From NCBI GenBank assembly GCA_958299035.1, contig CATQJL010000146.1:1-64000 (forward strand): a stretch of 64,000 nucleotides of DNA, written 5' to 3'. Each line of letters starts with the position of its first letter. Position 1 is the first letter of the stretch. Below are positions 10,216 to 23,639 of this stretch, one piece after another. The DNA comes from Cylicocyclus nassatus. Its lineage: Eukaryota; Nematoda; Chromadorea; Rhabditida; Strongylidae. The notes beneath the pieces are model-generated. The model was not told the DNA's origin. It did no database searches and saw only the letters and a program-made list of their open reading frames with translations. Made by a program: the position numbers and the translations under genes.

Positions 10216-11715
10216 CACGAAGGAGTGTCAAGGCTCACGAAGGAGTGTCAAGGCTCACGAAGGAGTGTCAAGGCTCACGAAGGAGTGTCAAGGCCTACGA
10301 AGGAGTGTCAAGGCCTACGAAGGAGTGTCAAGGCTCACGAAGGAGTGCCAAGGCTCACGAAGGAGTGTCAAGGCCTACGAAGGAGTGTCAAGGCTCACGA
10401 AGGAGTGTCAAGGCTCACGAAGGAGTGTCAAGGCCTACGAAGGAGTGTCAAGGCCTACGAAGGAGTGTCAAGGCTCACGAAGGAGTGCCAAGGCTCACGA
10501 AGGAGTGTCAAGGCCTACGAAGGAGTGTCAAGGCTCACGAAGGAGTGTCAAGGCTCACGAAGGAGTGTCAAGGCTCACGAAGGAGTGTCAAGGCCTACGA
10601 AGGAGAGTCAAGGCCTACGAAGGAGTGACAAGGCTCACGAAGGAGTGTCAAGGCCTACGAAGGAGTGTCAAGGCTCACGAAGGAGTGTCAAGGCTCACGA
10701 AGGAGTGTCAAGGCTCACGAAGGAGTCCCAAGGCCTACGAAGGAGTGTCAAGGCCTACGAAGGAGTGTCAAGGCCTACGAAGGAGTGACAAGGCTCACGA
10801 AGGAGTGTCAAGGCCTACGAAGGAGTGTCAAGGCTCACGAAGGAGTGTCAAGGCCTACGAAGGAGTGTCAAGGCCTACGAAGGAGTGTCAAGGCCTACGA
10901 AGGAGTGACAAGGCTCACGAAGGAGTGTCAAGGCCTACGAAGGAGTGACAAGGCTCACGAAGGAGTGTCAAGGCTCACGAAGGAGTGTCAAGGCTCACGA
11001 AGGAGTGTCAAGGCTCACGAAGGAGTGTCAAGGCTCACGAAGGAGAGTCAAGGCTCACGAAGGAGTCCCAAGGCCTACGAAGGAGTGTCAAGGCCTACGA
11101 AGGAGTGTCAAGGCCTACGAAGGAGTGACAAGGCTCACGAAGGAGTGTCAAGGCCTACGAAGGAATGTCAAGGCTCACGAAGGAGTGTCAAGGCTCACGA
11201 AGGAGTGTCAAGGCTCACGAAGGAGTCCCAAGGCCTACGAAGGAGAGTCAAGGCCTACGAAGGAGTGTCAAGGCTCACGAAGGAGAGTCAAGGCTCACGA
11301 AGGAGTGTCAAGGCTCACGAAGGAGTGTCAAGGCTCACGAAGGAGTGTCAAGGCCTACGAAGGAGTGTCAAGGCTCACGAAGGAGTGTCAAGGCTCACGA
11401 AGGAGTGTCAAGGCCTACGAAGGAGAGTCAAGGCCTACGAAGGAGTGTCAAGGCTCACGAAGGAGTGTCAAGGCTCACGAAGGAGTGTCAAGGCTCACGA
11501 AGGAGTGTCAAGGCTCACGAAGGAGTGTCAAGGCCTACGAAGGAGTGTCAAGGCCTACGAAGGAGTGTCAAGGCTCACGAAGGAGTGTCAAGGCTCACGA
11601 AGGAGTGTCAAGGCCTACGAAGGAGAGTCAAGGCCTACGAAGGAGTGTCAAGGCTCACGAAGGAGTGTCAAGGCTCACGAAGGAGTGTCAAGGCTCACGA
11701 AGGAGTGTCAAGGCT

Positions 11716-14700
11716 CACGAAGGAGTGTCAAGGCTCACGAAGGAGTGTCAAGGCTCACGAAGGAGTGTCAAGGCCTACGAAGGAGTGTCAAGGCCTACGA
11801 AGGAGTGTCAAGGCTCACGAAGGAGTGCCAAGGCTCACGAAGGAGTGTCAAGGCCTACGAAGGAGTGTCAAGGCTCACGAAGGAGTGTCAAGGCTCACGA
11901 AGGAGTGTCAAGGCTCACGAAGGAGTGTCAAGGCCTACGAAGGAGAGTCAAGGCCTACGAAGGAGTGACAAGGCTCACGAAGGAGTGTCAAGGCCTACGA
12001 AGGAGTGTCAAGGCTCACGAAGGAGTGTCAAGGCTCACGAAGGAGTGTCAAGGCTCACGAAGGAGTCCCAAGGCCTACGAAGGAGTGTCAAGGCCTACGA
12101 AGGAGTGTCAAGGCCTACGAAGGAGTGACAAGGCTCACGAAGGAGTGTCAAGGCCTACGAAGGAGTGTCAAGGCTCACGAAGGAGTGTCAAGGCCTACGA
12201 AGGAGTGTCAAGGCCTACGAAGGAGTGTCAAGGCCTACGAAGGAGTGACAAGGCTCACGAAGGAGTGTCAAGGCCTACGAAGGAGTGACAAGGCTCACGA
12301 AGGAGTGTCAAGGCTCACGAAGGAGTGTCAAGGCTCACGAAGGAGTGTCAAGGCTCACGAAGGAGTGTCAAGGCTCACGAAGGAGAGTCAAGGCTCACGA
12401 AGGAGTCCCAAGGCCTACGAAGGAGTGTCAAGGCCTACGAAGGAGTGTCAAGGCCTACGAAGGAGTGACAAGGCTCACGAAGGAGTGTCAAGGCCTACGA
12501 AGGAATGTCAAGGCTCACGAAGGAGTGTCAAGGCTCACGAAGGAGTCCCAAGGCCTACGAAGGAGTGTCAATGCCTACGAAGGAGAGTCAAGGCCTACGA
12601 AGGAGTGTCAAGGCTCACGAAGGAGTGTCAAGGCTCACGAAGGAGTGTCAAGGCCTACGAAGGAGTGTCAAGGCTCACGAAGGAGTGTCAAGGCCTACGA
12701 AGGAGTGTCAAGGCTCACGAAGGAGTGTCAAGGCTCACGAAGGAGTGTCAATGCTCACGAAGGAGTCCCAAGGCCTACGAAGGAGTGTCAAGGCCTACGA
12801 AGGAGTGTCAAGGCCTACGAAGGAGTGACAAGGCTCACGAAGGAGTGTCAAGGCCTACGAAGGAGTGTCAAGGCTCACGAAGGAGTGTCAAGGCTCACGA
12901 AGGAGTGTCAAGGCTCACGAAGGAGTCCCAAGGCCTACGAAGGAGTGTCAAGGCCTACGAAGGAGTGTCAAGGCCTACGAAGGAGTGACAAGGCTCACGA
13001 AGGAGTGTCAAGGCTCACGAAGGAGTGTCAAGGCTCACGAAGGAGTGTCAAGGCCTACGAAGGAGAGTCAAGGCCTACGAAGGAGTGACAAGGCTCACGA
13101 AGGAGTGTCAAGGCCTACGAAGGAGTGTCAAGGCTCACGATGGAGTGTCAAGGCTCACGAAGGAGTCCCAAGGCCTACGAAGGAGTGTCAAGGCCTACGA
13201 AGGAGTGTCAAGGCCTACGAAGGAGTGACAAGGCTCACGAAGGAGTGTCAAGGCCTACGAAGGAGTGTCAAGGCTCACGAAGGAGTGTCAAGGCCTACGA
13301 AGGAGTGTCAAGGCCTACGAAGGAGTGTCAAGGCCTACGAAGGAGTGACAAGGCTCACGAAGGAGTGTCAAGGCCTACGAAGGAGTGACAAGGCTCACGA
13401 AGGAGTGTCAAGGCTCACGAAGGAGTGTCAAGGCTCACGAAGGAGTGTCAAGGCTCACGAAGGAGTGTCAAGGCTCACGAAGGAGAGTCAAGGCTCACGA
13501 AGGAGTCCCAAGGCCTACGAAGGAGTGTCAAGGCCTACGAAGGAGTGTCAAGGCCTACGAAGGAGTGACAAGGCTCACGAAGGAGTGTCAAGGCCTACGA
13601 AGGAGTGTCAAGGCTCACGAAGGAGTGTCAAGGCTCACGAAGGAGTGTCAAGGCTCACGAAGGAGTCCCAAGGCCTACGAAGGAGTGTCAATGCCTACGA
13701 AGGAGAGTCAAGGCCTACGAAGGAGTGTCAAGGCTCACGAAGGAGTGTCAAGGCTCACGAAGGAGTGTCAAGGCCTACGAAGGAGTGTCAAGGCCTACGA
13801 AGGAGTGTCAAGGCTCACGAAGGAGTGCCAAGGCTCACGAAGGAGTGTCAAGGCCTACGAAGGAGTGTCAAGGCTCACGAAGGAGTGTCAAGGCTCACGA
13901 AGGAGTGTCAAGGCTCACGAAGGAGTGTCAAGGCCTACGAAGGAGAGTCAAGGCCTACGAAGGAGTGACAAGGCTCACGAAGGAGTGTCAAGGCCTACGA
14001 AGGAGTGTCAAGGCTCACGAAGGAGTGTCAAGGCTCACGAAGGAGTGTCAAGGCTCACGAAGGAGTCCCAAGGCCTACGAAGGAGTGTCAAGGCCTACGA
14101 AGGAGTGTCAAGGCCTACGAAGGAGTGACAAGGCTCACGAAGGAGTGTCAAGGCCTACGAAGGAGTGTCAAGGCTCACGAAGGAGTGTCAGGGCCTACGA
14201 AGGAGTGTCAAGGCCTACGAAGGAGTGTCAAGGCCTACGAAGGAGTGACAAGGCTCACGAAGGAGTGTCAAGGCCTACGAAGGAGTGACAAGGCTCACGA
14301 AGGAGTGTCAAGGCTCACGAAGGAGTGTCAAGGCTCACGAAGGAGTGTCAAGGCTCACGAAGGAGTGTCAAGGCTCACGAAGGAGAGTCAAGGCTCACGA
14401 AGGAGTCCCAAGGCCTACGAAGGAGTGTCAAGGCCTACGAAGGAGTGTCAAGGCCTACGAAGGAGTGACAAGGCTCACGAAGGAGTGTCAAGGCCTACGA
14501 AGGAATGTCAAGGCTCACGAAGGAGTGTCAAGGCTCACGAAGGAGTCCCAAGGCCTACGAAGGAGTGTCAATGCCTACGAAGGAGAGTCAAGGCCTACGA
14601 AGGAGTGTCAAGGCTCACGAAGGAGTGTCAAGGCTCACGAAGGAGTGTCAAGGCCTACGAAGGAGTGTCAAGGCTCACGAAGGAGTGTCAAGGCCTACGA

Positions 14701-17700
14701 AGGAGTGTCAAGGCTCACGAAGGAGTGTCAAGGCTCACGAAGGAGTGTCAATGCTCACGAAGGAGTCCCAAGGCCTACGAAGGAGTGTCAAGGCCTACGA
14801 AGGAGTGTCAAGGCCTACGAAGGAGTGACAAGGCTCACGAAGGAGTGTCAAGGCCTACGAAGGAGTGTCAAGGCTCACGAAGGAGTGTCAAGGCTCACGA
14901 AGGAGTGTCAAGGCTCACGAAGGAGTCCCAAGGCCTACGAAGGAGTGTCAAGGCCTACGAAGGAGTGTCAAGGCCTACGAAGGAGTGACAAGGCTCACGA
15001 AGGAGTGTCAAGGCTCACGAAGGAGTGTCAAGGCTCACGAAGGAGTGTCAAGGCCTACGAAGGAGAGTCAAGGCCTACGAAGGAGTGACAAGGCTCACGA
15101 AGGAGTGTCAAGGCCTACGAAGGAGTGTCAAGGCTCACGATGGAGTGTCAAGGCTCACGAAGGAGTCCCAAGGCCTACGAAGGAGTGTCAAGGCCTACGA
15201 AGGAGTGTCAAGGCCTACGAAGGAGTGACAAGGCTCACGAAGGAGTGTCAAGGCCTACGAAGGAGTGTCAAGGCTCACGAAGGAGTGTCAAGGCCTACGA
15301 AGGAGTGTCAAGGCCTACGAAGGAGTGTCAAGGCCTACGAAGGAGTGACAAGGCTCACGAAGGAGTGTCAAGGCCTACGAAGGAGTGACAAGGCTCACGA
15401 AGGAGTGTCAAGGCTCACGAAGGAGTGTCAAGGCTCACGAAGGAGTGTCAAGGCTCACGAAGGAGTGTCAAGGCTCACGAAGGAGAGTCAAGGCTCACGA
15501 AGGAGTCCCAAGGCCTACGAAGGAGTGTCAAGGCCTACGAAGGAGTGTCAAGGCCTACGAAGGAGTGACAAGGCTCACGAAGGAGTGTCAAGGCCTACGA
15601 AGGAGTGTCAAGGCTCACGAAGGAGTGTCAAGGCTCACGAAGGAGTGTCAAGGCTCACGAAGGAGTCCCAAGGCCTACGAAGGAGTGTCAATGCCTACGA
15701 AGGAGAGTCAAGGCCTACGAAGGAGTGTCAAGGCTCACGAAGGAGTGTCAAGGCTCACGAAGGAGTGTCAAGGCCTACGAAGGAGTGTCAAGGCTCACGA
15801 AGGAGTTTCAAGGCCTACGAAGGAGTGTCAAGGCTCACGAAGGAGTGTCAAGGCTCACGAAGGAGTGTCAAGGCTCACGAAGGAGTCCCAAGGCCTACGA
15901 AGGAGTGTCAAGGCCTACGAAGGAGTGTCAAGGCCTACGAAGGAGTGACAAGGCTCACGAAGGAGTGTCAAGGCCTACGAAGGAGTGTCAAGGCTCACGA
16001 AGGAGTGTCAAGGCTCACGAAGGAGTGTCAAGGCTCACGAAGGAGTCCCAAGGCCTACGAAGGAGTGTCAAGGCCTACGAAGGAGTGTCAAGGCCTACGA
16101 AGGAGTGACAAGGCTCACGAAGGAGTGTCAAGGCTCACGAAGGAGTGTCAAGGCTCACGAAGGAGTGTCAAGGCCTACGAAGGAGTGTCAAGGCCTACGA
16201 AGGAGTGTCAAGGCCTACGAAGGAGTGACAAGGCTCACGAAGGAGTGTCAAGGCCTACGAAGGAGTGACAAGGCTCACGAAGGAGTGTCAAGGCTCACGA
16301 AGGAGTGTCAAGGCTCACGAAGGAGTGTCAAGGCTCACGAAGGAGTGTCAAGGCTCACGAAGGAGAGTCAAGGCTCACGAAGGAGTCCCAAGGCCTACGA
16401 AGGAGTGTCAAGGCCTACGAAGGAGTGTCAAGGCCTACGAAGGAGTGACAAGGCTCACGAAGGAGTGTCAAGGCCTACGAAGGAGTGTCAAGGCCTACGA
16501 AGGAGTGTCAAGGCTCACGAAGGAGTCCCAAGGCCTACGAAGGAGTGTCAATGCCTACGAAGGAGAGTCAAGGCCTACGAAGGAGTGTCAAGGCTCACGA
16601 AGGAGTGTCAAGGCTCACGAAGGAGTGTCAAGGCCTACGAAGGAGTGTCAAGGCTCACGAAGGAGTTTCAAGGCCTACGAAGGAGTGTCAAGGCTCACGA
16701 AGGAGTGTCAAGGCTCACGAAGGAGTGTCAAGGCTCACGAAGGAGTAAGGCCTACGAAGGAGTGTCAAGGCCTACGAAGGAGTGTCAAGGCCTACGAAGG
16801 AGTGACAAGGCTCACGAAGGAGTGTCAAGGCCTACGAAGGAGTGTCAAGGCTCACGAAGGAGTGTCAAGGCTCACGAAGGAGTGTCAAGGCTCACGAAGG
16901 AGTCCCAAGGCCTACGAAGGAGTGTCAAGGCCTACGAAGGAGTGTCAAGGCCTACGAAGGAGTGACAAGGCTCACGAAGGAGTGTCAAGGCTCACGAAGG
17001 AGTGTCAAGGCTCACGAAGGAGTGTCAAGGCCTACGAAGGAGAGTCAAGGCCTACGAAGGAGTGACAAGGCTCACGAAGGAGTGTCAAGGCCTACGAAGG
17101 AGTGTCAAGGCTCACGATGGAGTGTCAAGGCTCACGAAGGAGTCCCAAGGCCTACGAAGGAGTGTCAAGGCCTACGAAGGAGTGTCAAGGCCTACGAAGG
17201 AGTGACAAGGCTCACGAAGGAGTGTCAAGGCCTACGAAGGAGTGTCAAGGCTCACGAAGGAGTGTCAAGGCCTACGAAGGAGTGTCAAGGCCTACGAAGG
17301 AGTGTCAAGGCCTACGAAGGAGTGACAAGGCTCACGAAGGAGTGTCAAGGCCTACGAAGGAGTGACAAGGCTCACGAAGGAGTGTCAAGGCTCACGAAGG
17401 AGTGTCAAGGCTCACGAAGGAGTGTCAAGGCTCACGAAGGAGTGTCAAGGCTCACGAAGGAGAGTCAAGGCTCACGAAGGAGTCCCAAGGCCTACGAAGG
17501 AGTGTCAAGGCCTACGAAGGAGTGTCAAGGCCTACGAAGGAGTGACAAGGCTCACGAAGGAGTGTCAAGGCCTACGAAGGAGTGTCAAGGCTCACGAAGG
17601 AGTGTCAAGGCTCACGAAGGAGTGTCAAGGCTCACGAAGGAGTCCCAAGGCCTACGAAGGAGTGTCAATGCCTACGAAGGAGAGTCAAGGCCTACGAAGG

Positions 17701-18112
17701 AGTGTCAAGGCTCACGAAGGAGTGTCAAGGCTCACGAAGGAGTGTCAAGGCCTACGAAGGAGTGTCAAGGCTCACGAAGGAGTGTCAAGGCCTACGAAGG
17801 AGTGTCAAGGCTCACGAAGGAGTGTCAAGGCTCACGAAGGAGTGTCAAGGCTCACGAAGGAGTCCCAAGGCCTACGAAGGAGTGTCAAGGCCTACGAAGG
17901 AGTGTCAAGGCCTACGAAGGAGTGACAAGGCTCACGAAGGAGTGTCAAGGCCTACGAAGGAGTGTCAAGGCTCACGAAGGAGTGTCAAGGCTCACGAAGG
18001 AGTGTCAAGGCTCACGAAGGAGTCCCAAGGCCTACGAAGGAGTGTCAAGGCCTACGAAGGAGTGTCAAGGCCTACGAAGGAGTGACAAGGCTCACGAAGG
18101 AGTGTCAAGGCC
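11716..18112 (+). repeat. Three tandem copies of an approximately 2-kb (100-monomer) higher-order unit
   Basis: 11716-13795 matches 13716-15795 monomer for monomer at a displacement of exactly 2,000 bp. The segment from about 14157 to 16135 matches 16137-18112 at 1,980 bp, reduced to 1,977 after a 3-bp deletion at about 16747. The rare CGATGG variant occurs once per copy (13141, 15141, 17118). AGGAATGTC marks the first two (12505, 14505). The third copy lacks that variant, so some conversion or mutation followed duplication. Confidence 0.88.
16741..16757 (+). repeat. 17-bp satellite unit (3-bp deletion)
   Basis: The unit end reads GAGTAAGG where neighbouring copies of the same higher-order repeat have GAGTCCCAAGG. 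This is the first change of phase in the array, after about 11.5 kb of uninterrupted 20-bp register. Confidence 0.9.
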
Positions 18113-21100
18113 TACGAAGGAGTGTCAAGGCTCACGAAGGAGTGTCAAGGCCTACGAGGGAGTGTCAAGGCTCACGAAGGAGTGTCAAGGCCTACGAAGG
18201 AGTGTCAAGGCTCACGAAGGAGTGTCAAGGCCTACGAAGGAGTGTCAAGGCTCACGAAGGAGTGTCAAGGCTCACGAAGGAGTGTCAAGGCTCACGAAGG
18301 AGTGTCAAGGCTCACGAAGGAGTGTCAAGGCCTACGAAGGAGTGTCAAGGCTCACGAAGGAGTGTCAAGGCTCACGAAGGAGTGCCAAGGCTCACGAAGG
18401 AGTGTCAAGGCTCACGAAGGAGTGTCAAGGCTCACGAAGGAGTGTCAAGGCTCACGAAGGAGTGTCAAGGCCTACGAAGGAGTGTCAAGGCCTACGAAGG
18501 AGTGTCAAGGCTCACGAAGGAGTGTCAAGGCTCACGAAGGAGTGTCAAGGCCTACGAAGGAGTGTCAAGGCTCACGAAGGAGTGTCAAGGCTCACGAAGG
18601 AGCGTCAAGGCTCACGAAGGAGAGTCAAGGCTCACGAAGGAGTCCCAAGGCCTACGAAGGAGTGTCAAGGCCTACGAAGGAGTGTCAAGGCCTACGAAGG
18701 AGTGACAAGGCTCACGAAGGAGTGTCAAGGCCTACGAAGGAGTGTCAAGGCTCACGAAGGAGTGTCAAGGCTCACGAAGGAGTGTCAAGGCTCACGAAGG
18801 AGTGTCAAGGCCTACGAAGGAGTGTCAAGGCTCACGAAGGAGTGTCAAGGCTCACGAAGGAGTGTCAAGGCCTACGAAGGAGAGTCAACGCCTACGAAGG
18901 AGTGTCAAGGCTCACGAAGGAGTGTCAAGGCTCACGAAGGAGTGTCAAGGCTCACGAAGGAGTCCCAAGGCCTACGAAGGAGTGTCAAGGCCTACGAAGG
19001 AGTGTCAAGGCCTACGAAGGAGTGTCAAGGCTCACGAAGGAGTGTCAAGGCTCACGAAGGAGTGTCAAGGCCTACGAAGGAGAGTCAAGGCCTACGAAGG
19101 AGTGACAAGGCTCACGAAGGAGTGTCAAGGCCTACGAAGGAGTGTCAAGGCTCACGAAGGAGTGTCAAGGCTCACGAAGGAGTCCCAAGGCCTACGAAGG
19201 AGTGTCAAGGCCTACGAAGGAGTGTCAAGGCCTACGAAGGAGTGACAAGGCTCACGAAGGAGTGTCAAGGCCTACGAAGGAGTGTCAAGGCTCACGAAGG
19301 AGTGTCAAGGCCTACGAAGGAGTGTCAAGGCCTACGAAGGAGTGTCAAGGCCTACGAAGGAGTGACAAGGCTCACGAAGGAGTGTCAAGGCCTACGAAGG
19401 AGTGACAAGGCTCACGAAGGAGTGTCAAGGCTCACGAAGGAGTGTCAAGGCTAACGAAGGAGTGTCAAGGCTCACGAAGGAGTGTCAAGGCTCACGAAGG
19501 AGAGTCAAGGCTCACGAAGGAGTCCCAAGGCCTACGAAGGAGTGTCAAGGCCTACGAAGGAGTGTCAAGGCCTACGAAGGAGTGACAAGGCTCACGAAGG
19601 AGTGTCAAGGCCTACGAAGGAGTGTCAAGGCTCACGAAGGAGTGTCAAGGCTCACGAAGGAGTGTCAAGGCTCACGAAGGAGTCCCAAGGCCTACGAAGG
19701 AGTGTCAATGCCTACGAAGGAGAGTCAAGGCCTACGAAAGAGTGTCAAGGCTCACGAAGGAGTGTCAAGGCTCACGAAGGAGTGTCAAGGCCTACGAAGG
19801 AGTGTCAAGGCTCACGAAGGAGTGTCAAGGCCTACGAAGGAGTGTCAAGGCTCACGAAGGAGTGTCAAGGCTCACGAAGGAGTGTCAAGGCTCACGAAGG
19901 AGTCCCAAGGCCTACGAAGGAGTGTCAAGGCCTACGAAGGAGTGTCAAGGCCTACGAAGGAGTGACAAGGCTCACGAAGGAGTGTCAAGGCCTATGAAGG
20001 AGTGTCAAGGCTCACGAAGGAGTGTCAAGGCTCACGAAGGAGTGTCAAGGCTCACGAAGGAGTCCCAAGGCCTACGAAGGAGTGTCAAATCCTACGAAGG
20101 AGTGTCAAGGCCTACGAAGGAGTGACAAGGCTCACGAAGGAGTGTCAAGGCCTACGAAGGAGTGTCAAGGCTCACGAAGGAGTGTCAAGGCCTACGAGGG
20201 AGTGTCAAGGCTCACGAAGGAGTGTCAAGGCCTACGAAGGAGTGTCAAGGCTCACGAAGGAGTGTCAAGGCCTACGAAGGAGTGTCAAGGCTCACGAAGG
20301 AGTGTCAAGGCTCACGAAGGAGTGTCAAGGCTCACGAGGGAGTGTCAAGGCTCACGAAGGAGTGTCAAGGCCTACGAAGGAGTGTCAAGGCTCACGAAGG
20401 AGTGTCAAGGCTCACGAAGGAGTGTCAAGGCTCACGAAGGAGTGTCAAGGCTCACGAAGGAGTGTCAAGGCTCACGAAGGAGTGTCAAGGCTCACGAAGG
20501 AGTGTCAAGGCCTACGAAGGAGTGTCAAGGCCTACGAAGGAGTGTCAAGGCTCACGAAGGAGTGTCAAGGCTCACGAAGGAGTGTCAAGGCCTACGAAGG
20601 AGAGTCAACGCCTACGAAGGAGTGTCAAGGCTCACGAAGGAGTGTCAAGGCTCACGAAGGAGTGTCAAGGCTCACGAAGGAGTCCCAAGGCCTACGAAGG
20701 AGTGTCAAGGCCTACGAAGGAGTGTCAAGGCCTACGAAGGAGTGACAAGGCTCACGAAGGAGTGTCAAGGCTCACGAAGGAGTGTCAAGGCTCACGAAGG
20801 AGTGTCAAGGCTCACGAAGGAGAGTCAAGGCTCACGAAGGAGTGTCAAGGCTCACGAAGGAGAGTCAAGGCTCACGAAGGAGTGTCAAGGCTCACGAAGG
20901 AGTGTCAAGGCTCACGAAGGAGTGTCAAGGCCTACGAAGGAGTGTCAAGGCTCACGAAGGAGTGTCAAGGCTCACGAAGGAGTGTCAAGGCCTACGAAGG
21001 AGAGTCAAGGCCTACGAAGGAGTGTCAAGGCTCACGAAGGAGTGTCAAGGCTCACGAAGGAGTGTCAAGGCTCACGAAGGAGTGTCAAGGCTCACGAAGG

Positions 21101-23639
21101 AGTGTCAAGGCCTACGAAGGAGTGTCAAGGCCTACGAAGGAGTGTCAAGGCTCACGAAGGAGTGTCAAGGCTCACGAAGGAGTGTCAAGGCCTACGAAGG
21201 AGAGTCAAGGCCTACGAAGGAGTGTCAAGGCTCACGAAGGAGTGTCAAGGCTCACGAAGGAGTGTCAAGGCTCACGAAGGAGTGTCAAGGCTCACGAAGG
21301 AGTGTCAAGGCTCACGAAGGAGTGTCAAGGCTCACGAAGGAGTGTCAAGGCCTACGAAGGAGTGTCAAGGCCTACGAAGGAGTGTCAAGGCTCACGAAGG
21401 AGTGCCAAGGCTCACGAAGGAGTGTCAAGGCCTACGAAGGAGTGTCAAGGCTCACGAAGGAGTGTCAAGGCTCACGAAGGAGTGTCAAGGCTCACGAAGG
21501 AGTGTCAAGGCCTACGAAGGAGTGACAAGGCTCACGAAGGAGTGTCAAGGCCTACGAAGGAGTGTCAAGGCTCACGAAGGAGTGTCAAGGCTCACGAAGG
21601 AGTGTCAAGGCTCACGAAGGAGTCCCAATGCCTACGAAGGAGTGTCAAGGCCTACGAAGGAGTGTCAAGGCCTACGAAGGAGTGACAAGGCTCACGAAGG
21701 AGTGTCAAGGCCTACGAAGGAGTGTCAAGGCTCACGAAGGAGTGTCAAGGCCTACGAAGGAGTGTCAAGGCCTACGAAGGAGTGTCAAGGCCTACGAAGG
21801 AGTGACAAGGCTCACGAAGGAGTGTCAAGGCCTACGAAGGAGTGACAAGGCTCACGAAGGAGTGTCAAGGCTCACGAAGGAGTGTCAAGGCTCACGAAGG
21901 AGTGTCAAGGCTCACGAAGGAGTGTCAAGGCTCACGAAGGAGAGTCAAGGCTCACGAAGGAGTCCCAAGGCCTACGAAGGAGTGTCAAGGCCTACGAAGG
22001 AGTGTCAAGGCCTACGAAGGAGTGACAAGGCTCACGAAGGAGTGTCAAGGCCTACGAAGGAATGTCAAGGCTCACGAAGGAGTGTCAAGGCTCACGAAGG
22101 AGTGTCAAGGCTCACGAAGGAGTCCCAAGGCCTACGAAGGAGTGTCAATGCCTACGAAGGAGAGTCAAGGCCTACGAAGGAGTGTCAAGGCTCACGAAGG
22201 AGTGTCAAGGCTCACGAAGGAGTGTCAAGGCCTACGAAGGAGTGTCAAGGCTCACGAAGGAGTGTCAAGGCCTACGAAGAAGTGTCAAGGCTCACGAAGG
22301 AGTGTCAAGGCTCACGAAGGAGTGTCAAGGCTCACGAAGGAGTCCCAAGGCCTACGAAGGAGTGTCAAGGCCTACGAAGGAGTGTCAAGGCCTACGAAGG
22401 AGTGACAAGGCTCACGAAGGAGTGTCAAGGCCTACGAAGGAGTGTCAAGGCTCACGAAGGAGTGTCAAGGCTCACGAAGGAGTGTCAAGGCTCACGAAGG
22501 AGTCCCAAGGCCTACGAAGGAGTGTCAAGGCCTACGAAGGAGTGTCAAGGCCTACGAAGGAGTGACAAGGCTCACGAAGGAGTGTCAAGGCTCACGAAGG
22601 AGTGTCAAGGCTCACGAAGGAGTGTCAAGGCCTACGAAGGAGAGTCAAGGCCTACGAAGGAGTGACAAGGCTCACGAAGGAGTGTCAAGGCCTACGAAGG
22701 AGTGTCAAGGCTCACGAAGGAGTGTCAAGGCTCACGAAGGAGTCCCAAGGCCTACGAAGGAGTGTCAAGGCCTACGAAGGAGTGTCAAGGCCTACGAAGG
22801 AGTGACAAGGCTCACGAAGGAGTGTCAAGGCCTACGAAGGAGTGTCAAGGCTCACGAAGGAGTGTCAAGGCCTACGAAGGAGTGTCAAGGCCTACGAAGG
22901 AGTGACAAGGCTCACGAAGGAGTGTCAAGGCCTACGAAGGAGTGACAAGGCTCACGAAGGAGTGTCAAGGCTCACGAAGGAGTGTCAAGGCTCACGAAGG
23001 AGTGTCAAGGCTCACGAAGGAGTGTCAAGGCTCACGAAGGAGAGTCAAGGCTCACGAAGGAGTCCCAAGGCCTACGAAGGAGTGTCAAGGCCTACGAAGG
23101 AGTGTCAAGGCCTACGAAGGAGTGACAAGGCTCACGAAGGAGTGTCAAGGCCTACGAAGGAGTGTCAAGGCTCACGAAGGAGTGTCAAGGCTCACGAAGG
23201 AGTGTCAAGGCTCACGAAGGAGTCCCAAGGCCTACGAAGGAGTGTCAATGCCTACGAAGGAGAGTCAAGGCCTACGAAGGAGTGTCAAGGCTCACGAAGG
23301 AGTGTCAAGGCTCACGAAGGAGTGTCAAGGCCTACGAAGGAGTGTCAAGGCTCACGAAGGAGTGTCAAGGCCTACGAAGGAGTGTCAAGGCTCACGAAGG
23401 AGTGTCAAGGCTCACGAAGGAGTCCCAAGGCCTACGAAGGAGTGTCAAGGCCTACGAAGGAGTGTCAAGGCCTACGAAGGAGTGACAAGGCTCACGAAGG
23501 AGTGTCAAGGCCTACGAAGGAGTGTCAAGGCTCACGAAGGAGTGTCAAGGCTCACGAAGGAGTGTCAAGGCTCACGAAGGAGTCCCAAGGCCTACGAAGG
23601 AGTGTCAAGGCCTACGAAGGAGTGTCAATGCCTACGAAG

